45,418 nucleotides of DNA from the NCBI GenBank assembly GCA_014654775.1, contig JACVZW010000043.1, positions 1-45,418 on the forward strand, written 5' to 3'. Of this stretch, positions 23,446 to 32,521 are shown in pieces; position 1 is the first letter of the stretch; each line of letters begins with the position of its first letter. Both the position numbers and the translations under genes were made by a program. The notes beneath the pieces are model-generated. The model ran no database searches. It had not been told where the DNA came from and was given only the letters and a program-made list of their open reading frames with translations. This DNA comes from Paracoccaceae bacterium. GTDB lineage: Bacteria > Pseudomonadota > Alphaproteobacteria > Rhodobacterales > Rhodobacteraceae.

Positions 23446-26400
23446 ATGGCCACTTATGTGATCGACGGCTATGCCGTTGGTGCGATTGCAGTCACGGGGG
23501 GAGGCACCCCTGTCCTCGGGTCCACGTTCCGGCTGGACCCGAACTGGTCGGCATCGACTGCCGCGCTGACCATCACCGTCACGGATGACGACACGGGCTT
23601 TTCGGGATCGGCGGCGGCCGTTCTGGATGGCACGCAGACCGGTGTTGTGGTTACGGCGGCAGGGACGACGCTGGCGACCGGGACGATCCGGCTGGGCAAT
23701 GCCTTTGCGGTGACCGATCCTGTTGCGGGGAGTGTCAATCTTTATCAGGTGATCGTGGGCGGGACGGTCGTGGGCTATGTGTCCTCGGCCCCGCTGCAGC
23801 CGGGGGTGATGTACACAGTCGCTTCGGTGACACCGACGACGGCGGCGGGTGTGCCCTATGGCAGCCTTGCCATGCTCGATCACGAGCAGTCGGTTGCCAA
23901 TGTCCTGACGGGCGGCACGGGGAACGACTCGCTGCTGGGCGGGGCGGGGAACGATACGCTGTCGGGCGGGGCGGGCAACGACACGATCCTCGGCGGCAGC
24001 GGGAACGATATCATCACCGGGGGCGCGGGGACGGACAGCCTGCTGGGCGAGGATGGCGACGACACCTTCATTGTCACCAATGGAAGTGCGATCGATTCCA
24101 TCTTCGGCGGGACGGGCAATGACTCGATCAGCTTCACCACGGCGACGGTGGGGGCGAATGTCGTCTTTTCCGGCACGGGATCGGGGTCGCAGAACCTTGT
24201 GGGCGTGGGCGCGGTGGCCTTCACCGGGATCGAGGGGATCGACGGGAGCGACCTGAACGACACGCTGAATGCGGCGTCCAGCGGAGGCAATGTCACGCTG
24301 CGCGGGAATGGCGGGGCGGATACGATCACCGGCGGGTCGGCCAATGATGCGCTGTTCGGTGGGGCGGGCGCGGATACGCTGAGCGGGAATGCCGGCAATG
24401 ACGTGATCGACGGCGGCGACGAGGCCGACCAACTGTTTGGCGGGACCGGCAATAACACGCTGTTCGGCGGGGCGGGCAATGACCGGTTGGAGGCCACGAC
24501 CGGGCTGGACCAGCTGTTTGGCGGGGCGGGCATTGACACCTTGTTCGGGGGCGACGGTGCCGACACGCTGGACGGGGGCGAGGAGTCGGATTCGCTTTAT
24601 GGCGGGAACGGCGCGGACCTTCTGCTGGGGGGAGACGGCGTCGATCTGCTGGATGGCGGGGCCGATAACGACACGCTGCGCGGCGGGCTTGGCAATGATT
24701 CCCTGCTGGGGCAGGGGGGCGATGACCGTTTTCTGATCGAGGAGAATGGCGGCACCGATACGGTCATCGGCGGCACCGGCACCGACACGATCGACACGAC
24801 GCTGATCGGCAGCGGTGTGACGGTGACCTTTTCGGGCACGGCGTCGGGCACCGTCACGGCGGCGGGGACGACGGCCGGTTTCACCTCGGTGGAGCGGGCG
24901 GCGACCGGGAGCGGGAACGACACGATCCTTGGCGGGACGGGCGCGGAGTTCGTAGAGGCAGGCGACGGTGCCGACAGCCTGTCGGGCGGCGGCGGGGCGG
25001 ATACGCTTTACGGCGGGGCGGGGGCCGACACGCTGATCGGCGGGACGGGCAATGACTCGCAGTTCGGGGATGATGGCGACGACCGCTTCGTCATCGGGAC
25101 GAGCGACGGGTCGGACATGCTGTTCGGCGGGGCGGGCCGCGACACGATCGATTTCTCGGGCTTCACCACGGCGGTGACGGCGAATTTCTCGGGTGTCGGC
25201 GCCGGGACGATTTCCAGCAGCGCGGGCACGACGTCCTTTTCGGGGATGGAGGTTCTTGAGACCGGATCGGGCGCTGACACGATCACCGGTGCGGGCGGGG
25301 CGGATACGATCTTTGCCGGGGCGGGCAATGACCAGATCTTCGGCGGCGGGGCGGCGGACAGTCTGTTCGGTGGCGACGGGCGAGATTCGCTGGAAGGTGG
25401 AGATGGCAATGACACGCTGATCGGCGGGGCGGGGATCGATACGCTCTTTGGCGGCACCGGCCTTGACGTGATCGACTATTCCGCCTCGGACGCGGCGGTG
25501 AACATCAACCTGCGGACATGGACGGCGCTTGGCGGCCATGCGCAGGGCGATGTGCTGCAGGGCGTGGACGGGGTGATCGGGTCGTCCTTTGACGACACCA
25601 TCATCGGCTTTGACGATGAAAGCGCCTTTGCCGGGGACTTCTATTACAACATCTTCGAGGGCGGGGCCGGGAACGATGTCATCGAAGGCCGGGGCGGCAG
25701 CGATGCGCTGTTCGGCGGCGCGGATAATGACACCGTTCTGGGTGGCGACGGGAATGACACGGTCAGCGGCGGTGACGGCAATGACTCGCTGAGCGGGGAT
25801 GCCGGAAACGACACGATGTCGGGCGGGTCGGGCAGCGACACGCTGTCTGGGGGCATCGGCAATGACAGCATGGACGGCGGGACCGGCGCGGATGTGCTGG
25901 ACGGCGGCATCGGCAACGATTCCATGGCCGGTGGCGAGGGCAATGACACCCTGACGGGTGGTGCGGGGAACGACACGCTGGCGGGTGGCAGCGGGCGCGA
26001 CATCTTTGCTTTCGTGCCCGGGGGCGGGATCGACCAGATCAACGATCTGGACCTGACGCTGATCGAGGGGCAGTTCACCGACCGGATCGACGTGTCGGCG
26101 TTGCTGGACGGGGCGGGGAATCCGGTCAACTGGGCGGATGCGGTCGTCACGTCGGACGGGGCCGGGGGGGCGTTGGTCACCTTCCCGGGCGGCGAGGTGA
26201 TCCGTCTGGTGGGCATCGACCCGTCGCTGATTTCCAGCAAGCCCGCGCTCATCGCGCTGGGCGTGCCCTGTTTCGGGACGGGCACCTTGATCTTGACGGA
26301 GCGCGGTGAGGTGCCGGTTGAGGCGATCCGCGCGGGCGACCGGGTGATGACGCTGGATCACGGGTTGCAGACGGTGCTTTGGGCAGGCGGGCGGCATCTG

Positions 26401-26868
26401 GACCGCGCCGCGCTGGAGGCGGAGCCGCTGCTGCGGCCAGTGCTGATCCGCGACGGGGCGATGGGGAACCGGGGCGATGTGCTGGTGTCGCCCAACCATG
26501 CGGTTCTGGCCGAGGTGGACGGGCGGGAGATGCTGGTCCGCGCCAAGCATCTGGCCGAGATGGGCGATGCGCGCTTCCGCATCGCCAAGGGGCGCAAGGA
26601 GGTGGGCTATCACCATCTTCTGCTGGAGCGGCACGGGATCGTCTTCGCGCAAGGCATGGCGACCGAGTCGATGTATCCGGGGCCGATGGCAGTGGCGGCG
26701 CTGGGTCCGGTGGTGGCCGCGGAAATCGCGGCGGCCTTCCCGCTGCTGGCGCCCGTGCTGGCGGGGATCGTGGAGGCGGAGGTGCTGTACGGCCCTACCG
26801 CGCGGCCCGTGGCCAAGCGGCGGCAGCTGATGTCCGGCCCCAACCCGAACCGCCGCGCTGCCGCCTGA
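23446..26868 (+). CDS. RTX (haemolysin-type calcium-binding) protein with C-terminal Hint domain, paralogue 1
   Basis: Protein of 1140 residues with no classical signal peptide. Residues 1-145 form a beta-rich N-terminal domain shared with the next gene. Residues about 150-855 hold dozens of RTX nonapeptides (GGxGNDxLx) arranged in blocks, separated by beta modules with ITxxG-type strands. These coil into calcium-binding beta-rolls outside the cell. Residues about 860-940 resemble the end module of type I secretion substrates (GRDIFAF, then DRIDVSALLD). A Hint domain begins at Cys942 (PCFGTGTLI), with VSPNHAVLAE and GYHHLLLERHGIVFAQG as later motifs. Hint domains cut or splice at their first Cys. 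Likely a secreted or surface-bound adhesin or matrix protein; no type I exporter lies nearby. A GC-rich tRNA-Leu and regulatory repeats lie upstream. Confidence 0.9.
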   Translation: MATYVIDGYAVGAIAVTGGGTPVLGSTFRLDPNWSASTAALTITVTDDDTGFSGSAAAVLDGTQTGVVVTAAGTTLATGTIRLGNAFAVTDPVAGSVNLYQVIVGGTVVGYVSSAPLQPGVMYTVASVTPTTAAGVPYGSLAMLDHEQSVANVLTGGTGNDSLLGGAGNDTLSGGAGNDTILGGSGNDIITGGAGTDSLLGEDGDDTFIVTNGSAIDSIFGGTGNDSISFTTATVGANVVFSGTGSGSQNLVGVGAVAFTGIEGIDGSDLNDTLNAASSGGNVTLRGNGGADTITGGSANDALFGGAGADTLSGNAGNDVIDGGDEADQLFGGTGNNTLFGGAGNDRLEATTGLDQLFGGAGIDTLFGGDGADTLDGGEESDSLYGGNGADLLLGGDGVDLLDGGADNDTLRGGLGNDSLLGQGGDDRFLIEENGGTDTVIGGTGTDTIDTTLIGSGVTVTFSGTASGTVTAAGTTAGFTSVERAATGSGNDTILGGTGAEFVEAGDGADSLSGGGGADTLYGGAGADTLIGGTGNDSQFGDDGDDRFVIGTSDGSDMLFGGAGRDTIDFSGFTTAVTANFSGVGAGTISSSAGTTSFSGMEVLETGSGADTITGAGGADTIFAGAGNDQIFGGGAADSLFGGDGRDSLEGGDGNDTLIGGAGIDTLFGGTGLDVIDYSASDAAVNINLRTWTALGGHAQGDVLQGVDGVIGSSFDDTIIGFDDESAFAGDFYYNIFEGGAGNDVIEGRGGSDALFGGADNDTVLGGDGNDTVSGGDGNDSLSGDAGNDTMSGGSGSDTLSGGIGNDSMDGGTGADVLDGGIGNDSMAGGEGNDTLTGGAGNDTLAGGSGRDIFAFVPGGGIDQINDLDLTLIEGQFTDRIDVSALLDGAGNPVNWADAVVTSDGAGGALVTFPGGEVIRLVGIDPSLISSKPALIALGVPCFGTGTLILTERGEVPVEAIRAGDRVMTLDHGLQTVLWAGGRHLDRAALEAEPLLRPVLIRDGAMGNRGDVLVSPNHAVLAEVDGREMLVRAKHLAEMGDARFRIAKGRKEVGYHHLLLERHGIVFAQGMATESMYPGPMAVAALGPVVAAEIAAAFPLLAPVLAGIVEAEVLYGPTARPVAKRRQLMSGPNPNRRAAA
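26269..26866 (+). repeat. Hint-encoding segment, near-identical to 31676-32273
   Basis: The last part of RTX-Hint gene 1 matches the last part of gene 2 almost base for base over several long runs (for example around TTGCAG at the DHGLQ codons, and the LRPVLIRDGAMGNRG codons). By contrast the repeat regions of the two genes differ in length and order. This suggests recent duplication or gene conversion of the Hint end. Confidence 0.8.
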
Positions 26869-26935
26869 GGCGGGGCCGCTAGCGCGTTTTTCACTGAAAG
26901 CCGTGCCGACCGCTCAACTGCGGTAAAGGTGATCC

Positions 26936-26951
26936 GTAAATACTGGTTAAC
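26936..26951 (+). promoter_or_regulatory. CtrA-like box ahead of RTX-Hint gene 2
   Basis: GTAAATACTGGTTAAC is one base from TTAA-N7-TTAAC, with exact N7 spacing, ending 71 bp upstream of the ATG at 27023. The right half again forms GGTTAACC. Confidence 0.55.
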
Positions 26952-27022
26952 CGCACCCTCTCGTGCCATCCGGCCGGGCTTTGGTTGCGATTTGTTGGGT
27001 CATAACGAAAGCGCGGACGGCC

Positions 27023-30000
27023 ATGACGGTTTACAATTTGACGGGGTTTGCTCCCTCCAGCCTGATCGTGAGCGGGGGCGGCGCGTTGCAAGTCGGGTCC
27101 GGCCTGATGCTGGACCCCGGATTTTCGGCGGCGTCGGATCGGCTGGCCATCTCGGTGACGGATGGTGACGCGGTCTTTTCCGGCGGGACCGGCGCGCAGC
27201 AGGATGGCGACCAGACCGCCGTGGTGACTGACGCAGCGGGCCAGACCGTGGCAAGTGGCATGGTGAGGGTGGGCGATGCCTTCACCCTGACCAACGGCTC
27301 GGTCAGCGTCGTGCTGCACGAGGTCTATGTCGGCGAGACTATGGTCGGCTATGCGTCGACTGCGGACCTGACGCCGGGGGTGGACTGGACGGTGAGTTCG
27401 GTGGCGCCCGCGTCTTCTGCGGGGCCGGGCTATGCCACGCTGGCCAATCAGACCTTCAACGCCGCAGGCAACAATGCCATGTCGGGCGGGACGGGCGAGG
27501 ACAGTCTGCGCGCCGGGGCCGGGAACGATACGATTCAGGCAGGTGCGGGCAATGACACGGTCGATGCGGGGTCGGGCAACGATGTCGTGACCGGCGGCAC
27601 GGGCGATGACCTACTGGACGGCGGCACGGGGGATGACCGCTTTGTCATGGTCACGGCGGATGGGGCCGACACGATCTCTGGCGGGGACGGGACCGACACG
27701 ATCGATGCGACCGGGCTGAGCGGCGGGGTCAGCGTCACCTTCACCGGGGCAGGAAGCGGCACGATCACCGGGGCGGGGATCACCGACACATTCTCTGGGA
27801 TCGAGCGGGTTGCGCTTGGCCTTGGCAATGACAGCGTCGTCGGCGGGACCGGGGCGGACAGCGTTGATGGCGGTGCCGGGAATGACTCGATGTCCGGGGG
27901 CAGCGGGGATGACTCGCTGGCCGGGGGACTGGGCAACGATACCCTTGCCGGGGGGGTGGGGAACGATCAGCTTTTCGGCGGCGACGGGAACGACCGGTTC
28001 AATATCTCGGCTGGCGATGGATTGGACAGCGTGGCCGGGGGCACCGGGTCCGACACGCTGGACATGTCGAGCCTGACCGGACAGGTGACCGTCACGATGT
28101 CGAGCGCGACGGCGGGCACGGCCTTCGCCGATGGCGTTGAGGTGCGTTTCTCGGATGTGGAGACACTGATCACCGGGGCGGGGGCGGACAGCATCGTCGG
28201 CGGTGCGGGCAACGAGGTGTTCGAAGCGCGGGACGGCAACGACACGATTGACGCAGGCGCGGGCAATGACACGGTCGATGCGGGCGCAGGCAACGATGTG
28301 GTGACGGGCGGGACCGGCAATGACATGCTGGACGGCGGCACGGGGGACGACCGCTTTGTCATGGTCGCGGCGGATGGGGCCGATACGATCTCTGGCGGGG
28401 ATGGCAGCGACACGATCGATGCGACCGGGCTGACCAGCGGGTTGAGCGTCACCTATACCGCAGCGGGAAGCGGCACGATCACCGGGGTGGGGATCACCGA
28501 CACATTCTCCGGGATCGAGCAGATCAGGCTTGGCCTTGGCAATGACACGGTCACTGGCGGGGCCGGGGCAGAGAACATCGACGCCGGGGCCGGGAACGAC
28601 ACGATTTCGGCAGGCGCGGGCAATGACACGGTCGTTGCAGGGGCGGGCAACGATGTTGTGACCGGTGGCACGGGCGATGACCTGCTGGACGGCGGCACGG
28701 GGGATGACCGCTTTGTCATGGTCACGTCGGACGGGGCCGACATGACCTATGGCGGGGACGGCATCGACACGATCGATGCGACCGGGCTGAGCGGTGGGGT
28801 CAGTGTCACCTTCACCGGAGACGGAAGCGGCACGATCACCGGGGCGGGGATCACCGACACATTCTCTGGGATCGAGCGGGTTGCGCTTGGCCTTGGCAAT
28901 GACAGCGTCGTCGGCGGGACCGGGGCGGACAGCGTTGATGGCGGTGCCGGGAATGACTCGATGTCCGGGGGCAGCGGGGATGACTCGCTGGCCGGGGGAC
29001 TGGGCAACGATACCCTTGCCGGGGGGGTGGGGAACGATCAGCTTTTCGGCGGCGACGGGAACGACCGGTTCAATATCTCGGCTGGCGATGGATTGGACAG
29101 CGTGGCCGGGGGCACCGGGTCCGACACGCTGGACATGTCGAGCCTGACCGGACAGGTGACCGTCACGATGTCGAGCGCGACGGCGGGCACGGCCTTCGGC
29201 GATGGCGTTGAGGCCCGTTTCTCGGATGTGGAGACGCTGATCACCGGGTCGGGGGCGGACAGCCTCGTCGGTGGGGCGGGCAACGACGCGTTCGAGTCGC
29301 GGGCCGGGGCGGATACGTTGCTGGGCCTTGACGGTAACGACCGTCTGGTCGCGGGCGACGGCGATGACTCGATGGATGGCGGCACCGGGAACGATACGCT
29401 GCGCGGCGGGGCCGGGGCCGACACGATGGTCGGCGGGGCCGGGACCGACCTGCTGGACTATTCCGATGCGACGAGCGGCGTGTCGGTGGACATCGGGACC
29501 GGGGCGACCGGGGCCGGGGCCGCAGGCGACGTGATCAGTGAGTTCGAGAACCTTCTGGGGTCGAACTTCAACGACACGCTGACCGGGTCGGCGGGGAGCA
29601 ATACGCTGTGGGGCGGGTCGGGCAACGATTTCCTCTATGGCGGGGACGGGGCCGACCGGTTCATGCTGGGGATGGCCGACGGGGTCGACAGCATCTATGG
29701 CGGGACCGGGATCGATACGCTTGACGGGTCCGGGCTGACCGGAGGGGTCAACCTTACTTTCAGCGGGGCCGCGACCGGGTTGGTCACCGGGGCCTCGGGG
29801 AGCGATGCGTTCTTTGACACCGAGCGCTTTATCCTTGGCTCGGGCAATGACACGGTCGTTGGTGGAACCGGGGCAGACAGCGTGGATTCCGGGTCGGGCA
29901 ACGACATCCTGTCCGGCGGCGAGGGCAATGACACGCTGACCGGGGGCCTTGGCAATGACACGCTGCGGGGCGGCACAGGCAGTGACCTACTGACCGGCGG

Positions 30001-32275
30001 CGACGGCAACGACCAGATCATCATCGAGGTGGGCGACGGGTCGGACACGGTCGCGGGCGGGATCGGGATCGATACGCTGGACATGTCGGCCTTCAGCGCG
30101 GCGGTGACGGCGACCTATACGGGTGCGGGCACGGGGGCGGCCTCGGTGTCGGGCGGGGTCACGACCTTTTCGCAGATGGAGATCCTGATCACTGGGTCGG
30201 GGGCGGATTCCATCACCCTGAGTTCGGGCGACGAGATCATCGAGTCGCGGGCCGGGGCGGACACGATCTTTGGCGGGGCGGGCAATGACCAGCTTTTCGC
30301 GGGGGATGGGGCGGATTCGCTGGATGCCGGGGCCGGGAATGACCGGGTCGACGCGGGCAATGACAACGACACCGTCTTCGGCGGTCTGGGCAACGATTCC
30401 ATCTACGGCGGCGCTGGGAATGACTCGTTGGATGCCGGGGATGGCAACGACTGGGTCGATGCCGGGACCGGCGACGATATCCTCTACGGTGGGGCAGGGG
30501 CGGACCAGCTGTGGGGCGGCGCGGGCAATGACTCGCTGGATGGGGGCCTTGCGGATGACCGGCTGACGGGTGGCGATGGCAGCGACACGCTGTTCGGCGG
30601 CGATGGCAATGACACGGCGCAGGGGGGTGCTGGGACCGATGTGATGATCGGCGGAGAAGGGATCGACCTTCTGGACTATGCCGATGCGACGAGCGGGGTG
30701 TCGGTCGATCTGGGAACCAACGCCACGGGCGGCTGGGCGGCGGGCGATACGATCAGCGGGTTCGAGAATGCGCTTGGCTCGTCGCATGCTGATACGTTGA
30801 CCGGATCGGCGGGCGATAACAGCCTCTGGGGCGAGGCGGGCAACGACCAGCTGTTCGGTGGCGCGGGGAATGACGCGCTGTTCGGCGGGGCGGGCGACGA
30901 TTCGCTGTCCGGTGGCGATGGAGCCGACACGCTGACGGGCGGGGTAGGGGCCGACACCCTGATGGGCGGCACCGGGATGGACATGGCCGATTACTCGGCC
31001 AGCAATGCCGCGATCAACGTCAATCTGAGCAGTTGGAGCGCGACGGGCGGCCATGCCACCGGCGATGTGCTGAACGGGGTCGACGGGATCATCGGGTCGT
31101 CCTTCAACGACACGATCACCGGGTTCGACGGTGAAGGGACGGCCGGTCCGGACTGGTTCACCAATATTCTCCATGGTGGGGCGGGGGCGGACCTGATCGA
31201 TGGTCGGGCGGGGAATGACTCGCTTTACGGTGGGGCGGATGCCGATACCGTGCTGGGCGGCGCGGGGGCCGACCTGCTGGATGGCGGGGACGGGGCGGAT
31301 GTCCTTTCCGCCGGGGCCGACAATGACAGCGTCGTCGGCGGTGCGGGCAATGACACGATCACCGGCGGGACCGGCAATGACACGCTGAGCGGCGGGACCG
31401 GGCGCGACGTGTTCGTCCTGACTGTGGAGGGCGGGGCCGACACGGCGACGGATTTCGATGTGACGCTGATCGACGGGCTGTTTGCCGATCGGCTGGACGT
31501 GTCGGGTCTGGTGGATGCGCAGGGCCTTCCGGTGAAGCTTTTCGATGTGACAGTCGCCGATGATGGTGCGGGCGGGTCGATCCTGAGCTTTCCGGGCGGG
31601 GTGTCGATCCGGCTGGTCGGGGTGGATTCGGCGGTCTTCGCCGACCGTCCGTCGCTGGCGCGGATCGGGATACCCTGTTTCGGCACCGGGACGCGCATCC
31701 TGACAGAGCGCGGCGAGGTGCCGGTGGAGGCGATCCGCGCGGGCGATAGGGTGATGACGCTGGATCACGGGTTGCAGCCAGTGATCTGGGCGGGCGGGCG
31801 GCATCTGGACCGCGCCGCACTGGAGGCTGAGCCGCTGCTGCGGCCGGTGCTGATCCGCGACGGGGCGATGGGGAACCGCGGCGATCTGCTGGTGTCGCCC
31901 AACCATGCGGTTCTGGCCGAGGTGGACGGGCAAGAGATGCTGGTCCGCGCGGGCCATCTGGCGGCGCTGGGCGATCCGCGCTTTCGCATCGCGAAGGGGC
32001 GGAAGGAGGTGGGATATCACCACCTGCTGCTGCCACGGCATGGGATCGTCTTTGCGCAGGGGATGGCGACGGAGACGATGTATCCGGGGCCGCTGGCCGT
32101 TGCGGCGCTTGGGCCGCAGGTTAGGGCCGAGATCGCGGCGGCCTTCCCGCGCCTTGCCCCCGTTCTGGCAGGGGCTGTGGCGGCGGAGGTACTTTATGGA
32201 CAGACCGCACGGCCCGTGGCGCGGCGGAAGATGATTTTTCAGGCAAGTGGCGCGGGATGGCGGGTGGCGGCCTGA
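27023..32275 (+). CDS. Giant RTX protein with C-terminal Hint domain, paralogue 2
   Basis: Protein of 1750 residues from the ATG at 27023; an upstream ATG at 26963 would add 20 residues not matched in the paralogue. Residues 1-150 form the same N-terminal domain as gene 1 (MTVYNLTGF, PGVDWTVSSVAP). Residues about 155-1460 hold RTX nonapeptides in at least six large blocks split by beta modules. Two of these blocks are exact copies (see repeats at 27752 and 28823). A module DYSASNAAINVNLSSW near residue 1330 also occurs in gene 1. A type I secretion-like end module (GRDVFVL, then DRLDVSGLVD) precedes the Hint domain, which starts at Cys1552 (PCFGTGTRI). Probably exported and calcium-folded at the cell surface. 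The 155-bp gap to gene 1 carries its own CtrA-like box. Confidence 0.9.
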   Translation: MTVYNLTGFAPSSLIVSGGGALQVGSGLMLDPGFSAASDRLAISVTDGDAVFSGGTGAQQDGDQTAVVTDAAGQTVASGMVRVGDAFTLTNGSVSVVLHEVYVGETMVGYASTADLTPGVDWTVSSVAPASSAGPGYATLANQTFNAAGNNAMSGGTGEDSLRAGAGNDTIQAGAGNDTVDAGSGNDVVTGGTGDDLLDGGTGDDRFVMVTADGADTISGGDGTDTIDATGLSGGVSVTFTGAGSGTITGAGITDTFSGIERVALGLGNDSVVGGTGADSVDGGAGNDSMSGGSGDDSLAGGLGNDTLAGGVGNDQLFGGDGNDRFNISAGDGLDSVAGGTGSDTLDMSSLTGQVTVTMSSATAGTAFADGVEVRFSDVETLITGAGADSIVGGAGNEVFEARDGNDTIDAGAGNDTVDAGAGNDVVTGGTGNDMLDGGTGDDRFVMVAADGADTISGGDGSDTIDATGLTSGLSVTYTAAGSGTITGVGITDTFSGIEQIRLGLGNDTVTGGAGAENIDAGAGNDTISAGAGNDTVVAGAGNDVVTGGTGDDLLDGGTGDDRFVMVTSDGADMTYGGDGIDTIDATGLSGGVSVTFTGDGSGTITGAGITDTFSGIERVALGLGNDSVVGGTGADSVDGGAGNDSMSGGSGDDSLAGGLGNDTLAGGVGNDQLFGGDGNDRFNISAGDGLDSVAGGTGSDTLDMSSLTGQVTVTMSSATAGTAFGDGVEARFSDVETLITGSGADSLVGGAGNDAFESRAGADTLLGLDGNDRLVAGDGDDSMDGGTGNDTLRGGAGADTMVGGAGTDLLDYSDATSGVSVDIGTGATGAGAAGDVISEFENLLGSNFNDTLTGSAGSNTLWGGSGNDFLYGGDGADRFMLGMADGVDSIYGGTGIDTLDGSGLTGGVNLTFSGAATGLVTGASGSDAFFDTERFILGSGNDTVVGGTGADSVDSGSGNDILSGGEGNDTLTGGLGNDTLRGGTGSDLLTGGDGNDQIIIEVGDGSDTVAGGIGIDTLDMSAFSAAVTATYTGAGTGAASVSGGVTTFSQMEILITGSGADSITLSSGDEIIESRAGADTIFGGAGNDQLFAGDGADSLDAGAGNDRVDAGNDNDTVFGGLGNDSIYGGAGNDSLDAGDGNDWVDAGTGDDILYGGAGADQLWGGAGNDSLDGGLADDRLTGGDGSDTLFGGDGNDTAQGGAGTDVMIGGEGIDLLDYADATSGVSVDLGTNATGGWAAGDTISGFENALGSSHADTLTGSAGDNSLWGEAGNDQLFGGAGNDALFGGAGDDSLSGGDGADTLTGGVGADTLMGGTGMDMADYSASNAAINVNLSSWSATGGHATGDVLNGVDGIIGSSFNDTITGFDGEGTAGPDWFTNILHGGAGADLIDGRAGNDSLYGGADADTVLGGAGADLLDGGDGADVLSAGADNDSVVGGAGNDTITGGTGNDTLSGGTGRDVFVLTVEGGADTATDFDVTLIDGLFADRLDVSGLVDAQGLPVKLFDVTVADDGAGGSILSFPGGVSIRLVGVDSAVFADRPSLARIGIPCFGTGTRILTERGEVPVEAIRAGDRVMTLDHGLQPVIWAGGRHLDRAALEAEPLLRPVLIRDGAMGNRGDLLVSPNHAVLAEVDGQEMLVRAGHLAALGDPRFRIAKGRKEVGYHHLLLPRHGIVFAQGMATETMYPGPLAVAALGPQVRAEIAAAFPRLAPVLAGAVAAEVLYGQTARPVARRKMIFQASGAGWRVAA
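27752..28127 (+). repeat. Perfect 376-bp intragenic repeat, copy 1
   Basis: Identical at every base to 28823-29198, an offset of 1071 bp (357 codons, in frame). It encodes one beta module plus several RTX nonapeptides. Synonymous sites are identical too, so the duplication or conversion is recent. Confidence 0.9.
28823..29198 (+). repeat. Perfect 376-bp intragenic repeat, copy 2
   Basis: Partner of 27752-28127. Between the copies lies a third, diverged version of the same block (about 28250-28600), so the region is a tandem array of about three units. Confidence 0.9.
31676..32273 (+). repeat. Hint-encoding segment, partner of 26269-26866
   Basis: Encodes residues 1552-1750 of gene 2. Protein differences from gene 1 are few and lie mainly in the last 60 residues and at scattered positions (for example RAGHLAALGDPRF against RAKHLAEMGDARF). 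Confidence 0.8.
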
Positions 32276-32453
32276 GGCAAATCGTCCTGCCCGTGCCGCG
32301 CTGCGGCATCTGGAACGGGCGAAGATGGGCTTCAGGAAGGCGAATATCCTGCCTTGCACATCCAAACTGCCGCATTGGATGGCGAAGAGGTCGCAAACTG
32401 GCCTGTTTTCCCGCAATCGAGGATGATAGCCCCGATCCGTGACAAGCCGGTTG

Positions 32454-32471
32454 CAATGCGGATACGCATTG
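32454..32471. promoter_or_regulatory. Inverted repeat CAATGCG-N4-CGCATTG ahead of the polyamine transporter operon
   Basis: Perfect 7-bp arms around GATA, 50 bp ahead of the ATPase start. The spacing and symmetry suit an operator for a dimeric regulator. No regulator gene lies next to the operon. Confidence 0.45.
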
Positions 32472-32521
32472 GCTTTAGTCATGTGAAGACGAGCGGGACA
32501 ACCGCCGAGAAGACCGGGGAG

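Noticed and set aside
23281-26652. Long open frame (over 1100 codons) on the minus strand, opposite RTX gene 1
   Set aside because: It mirrors the repeat structure of the RTX gene, has no recognisable domain and arises because GC-rich codons leave few stops on the other strand.
23900-32000. Regular short repeats that might suggest a CRISPR array
   Set aside because: The period follows 27-bp (nine-codon) RTX units in frame, there are no constant repeats with unique spacers, and no cas genes.
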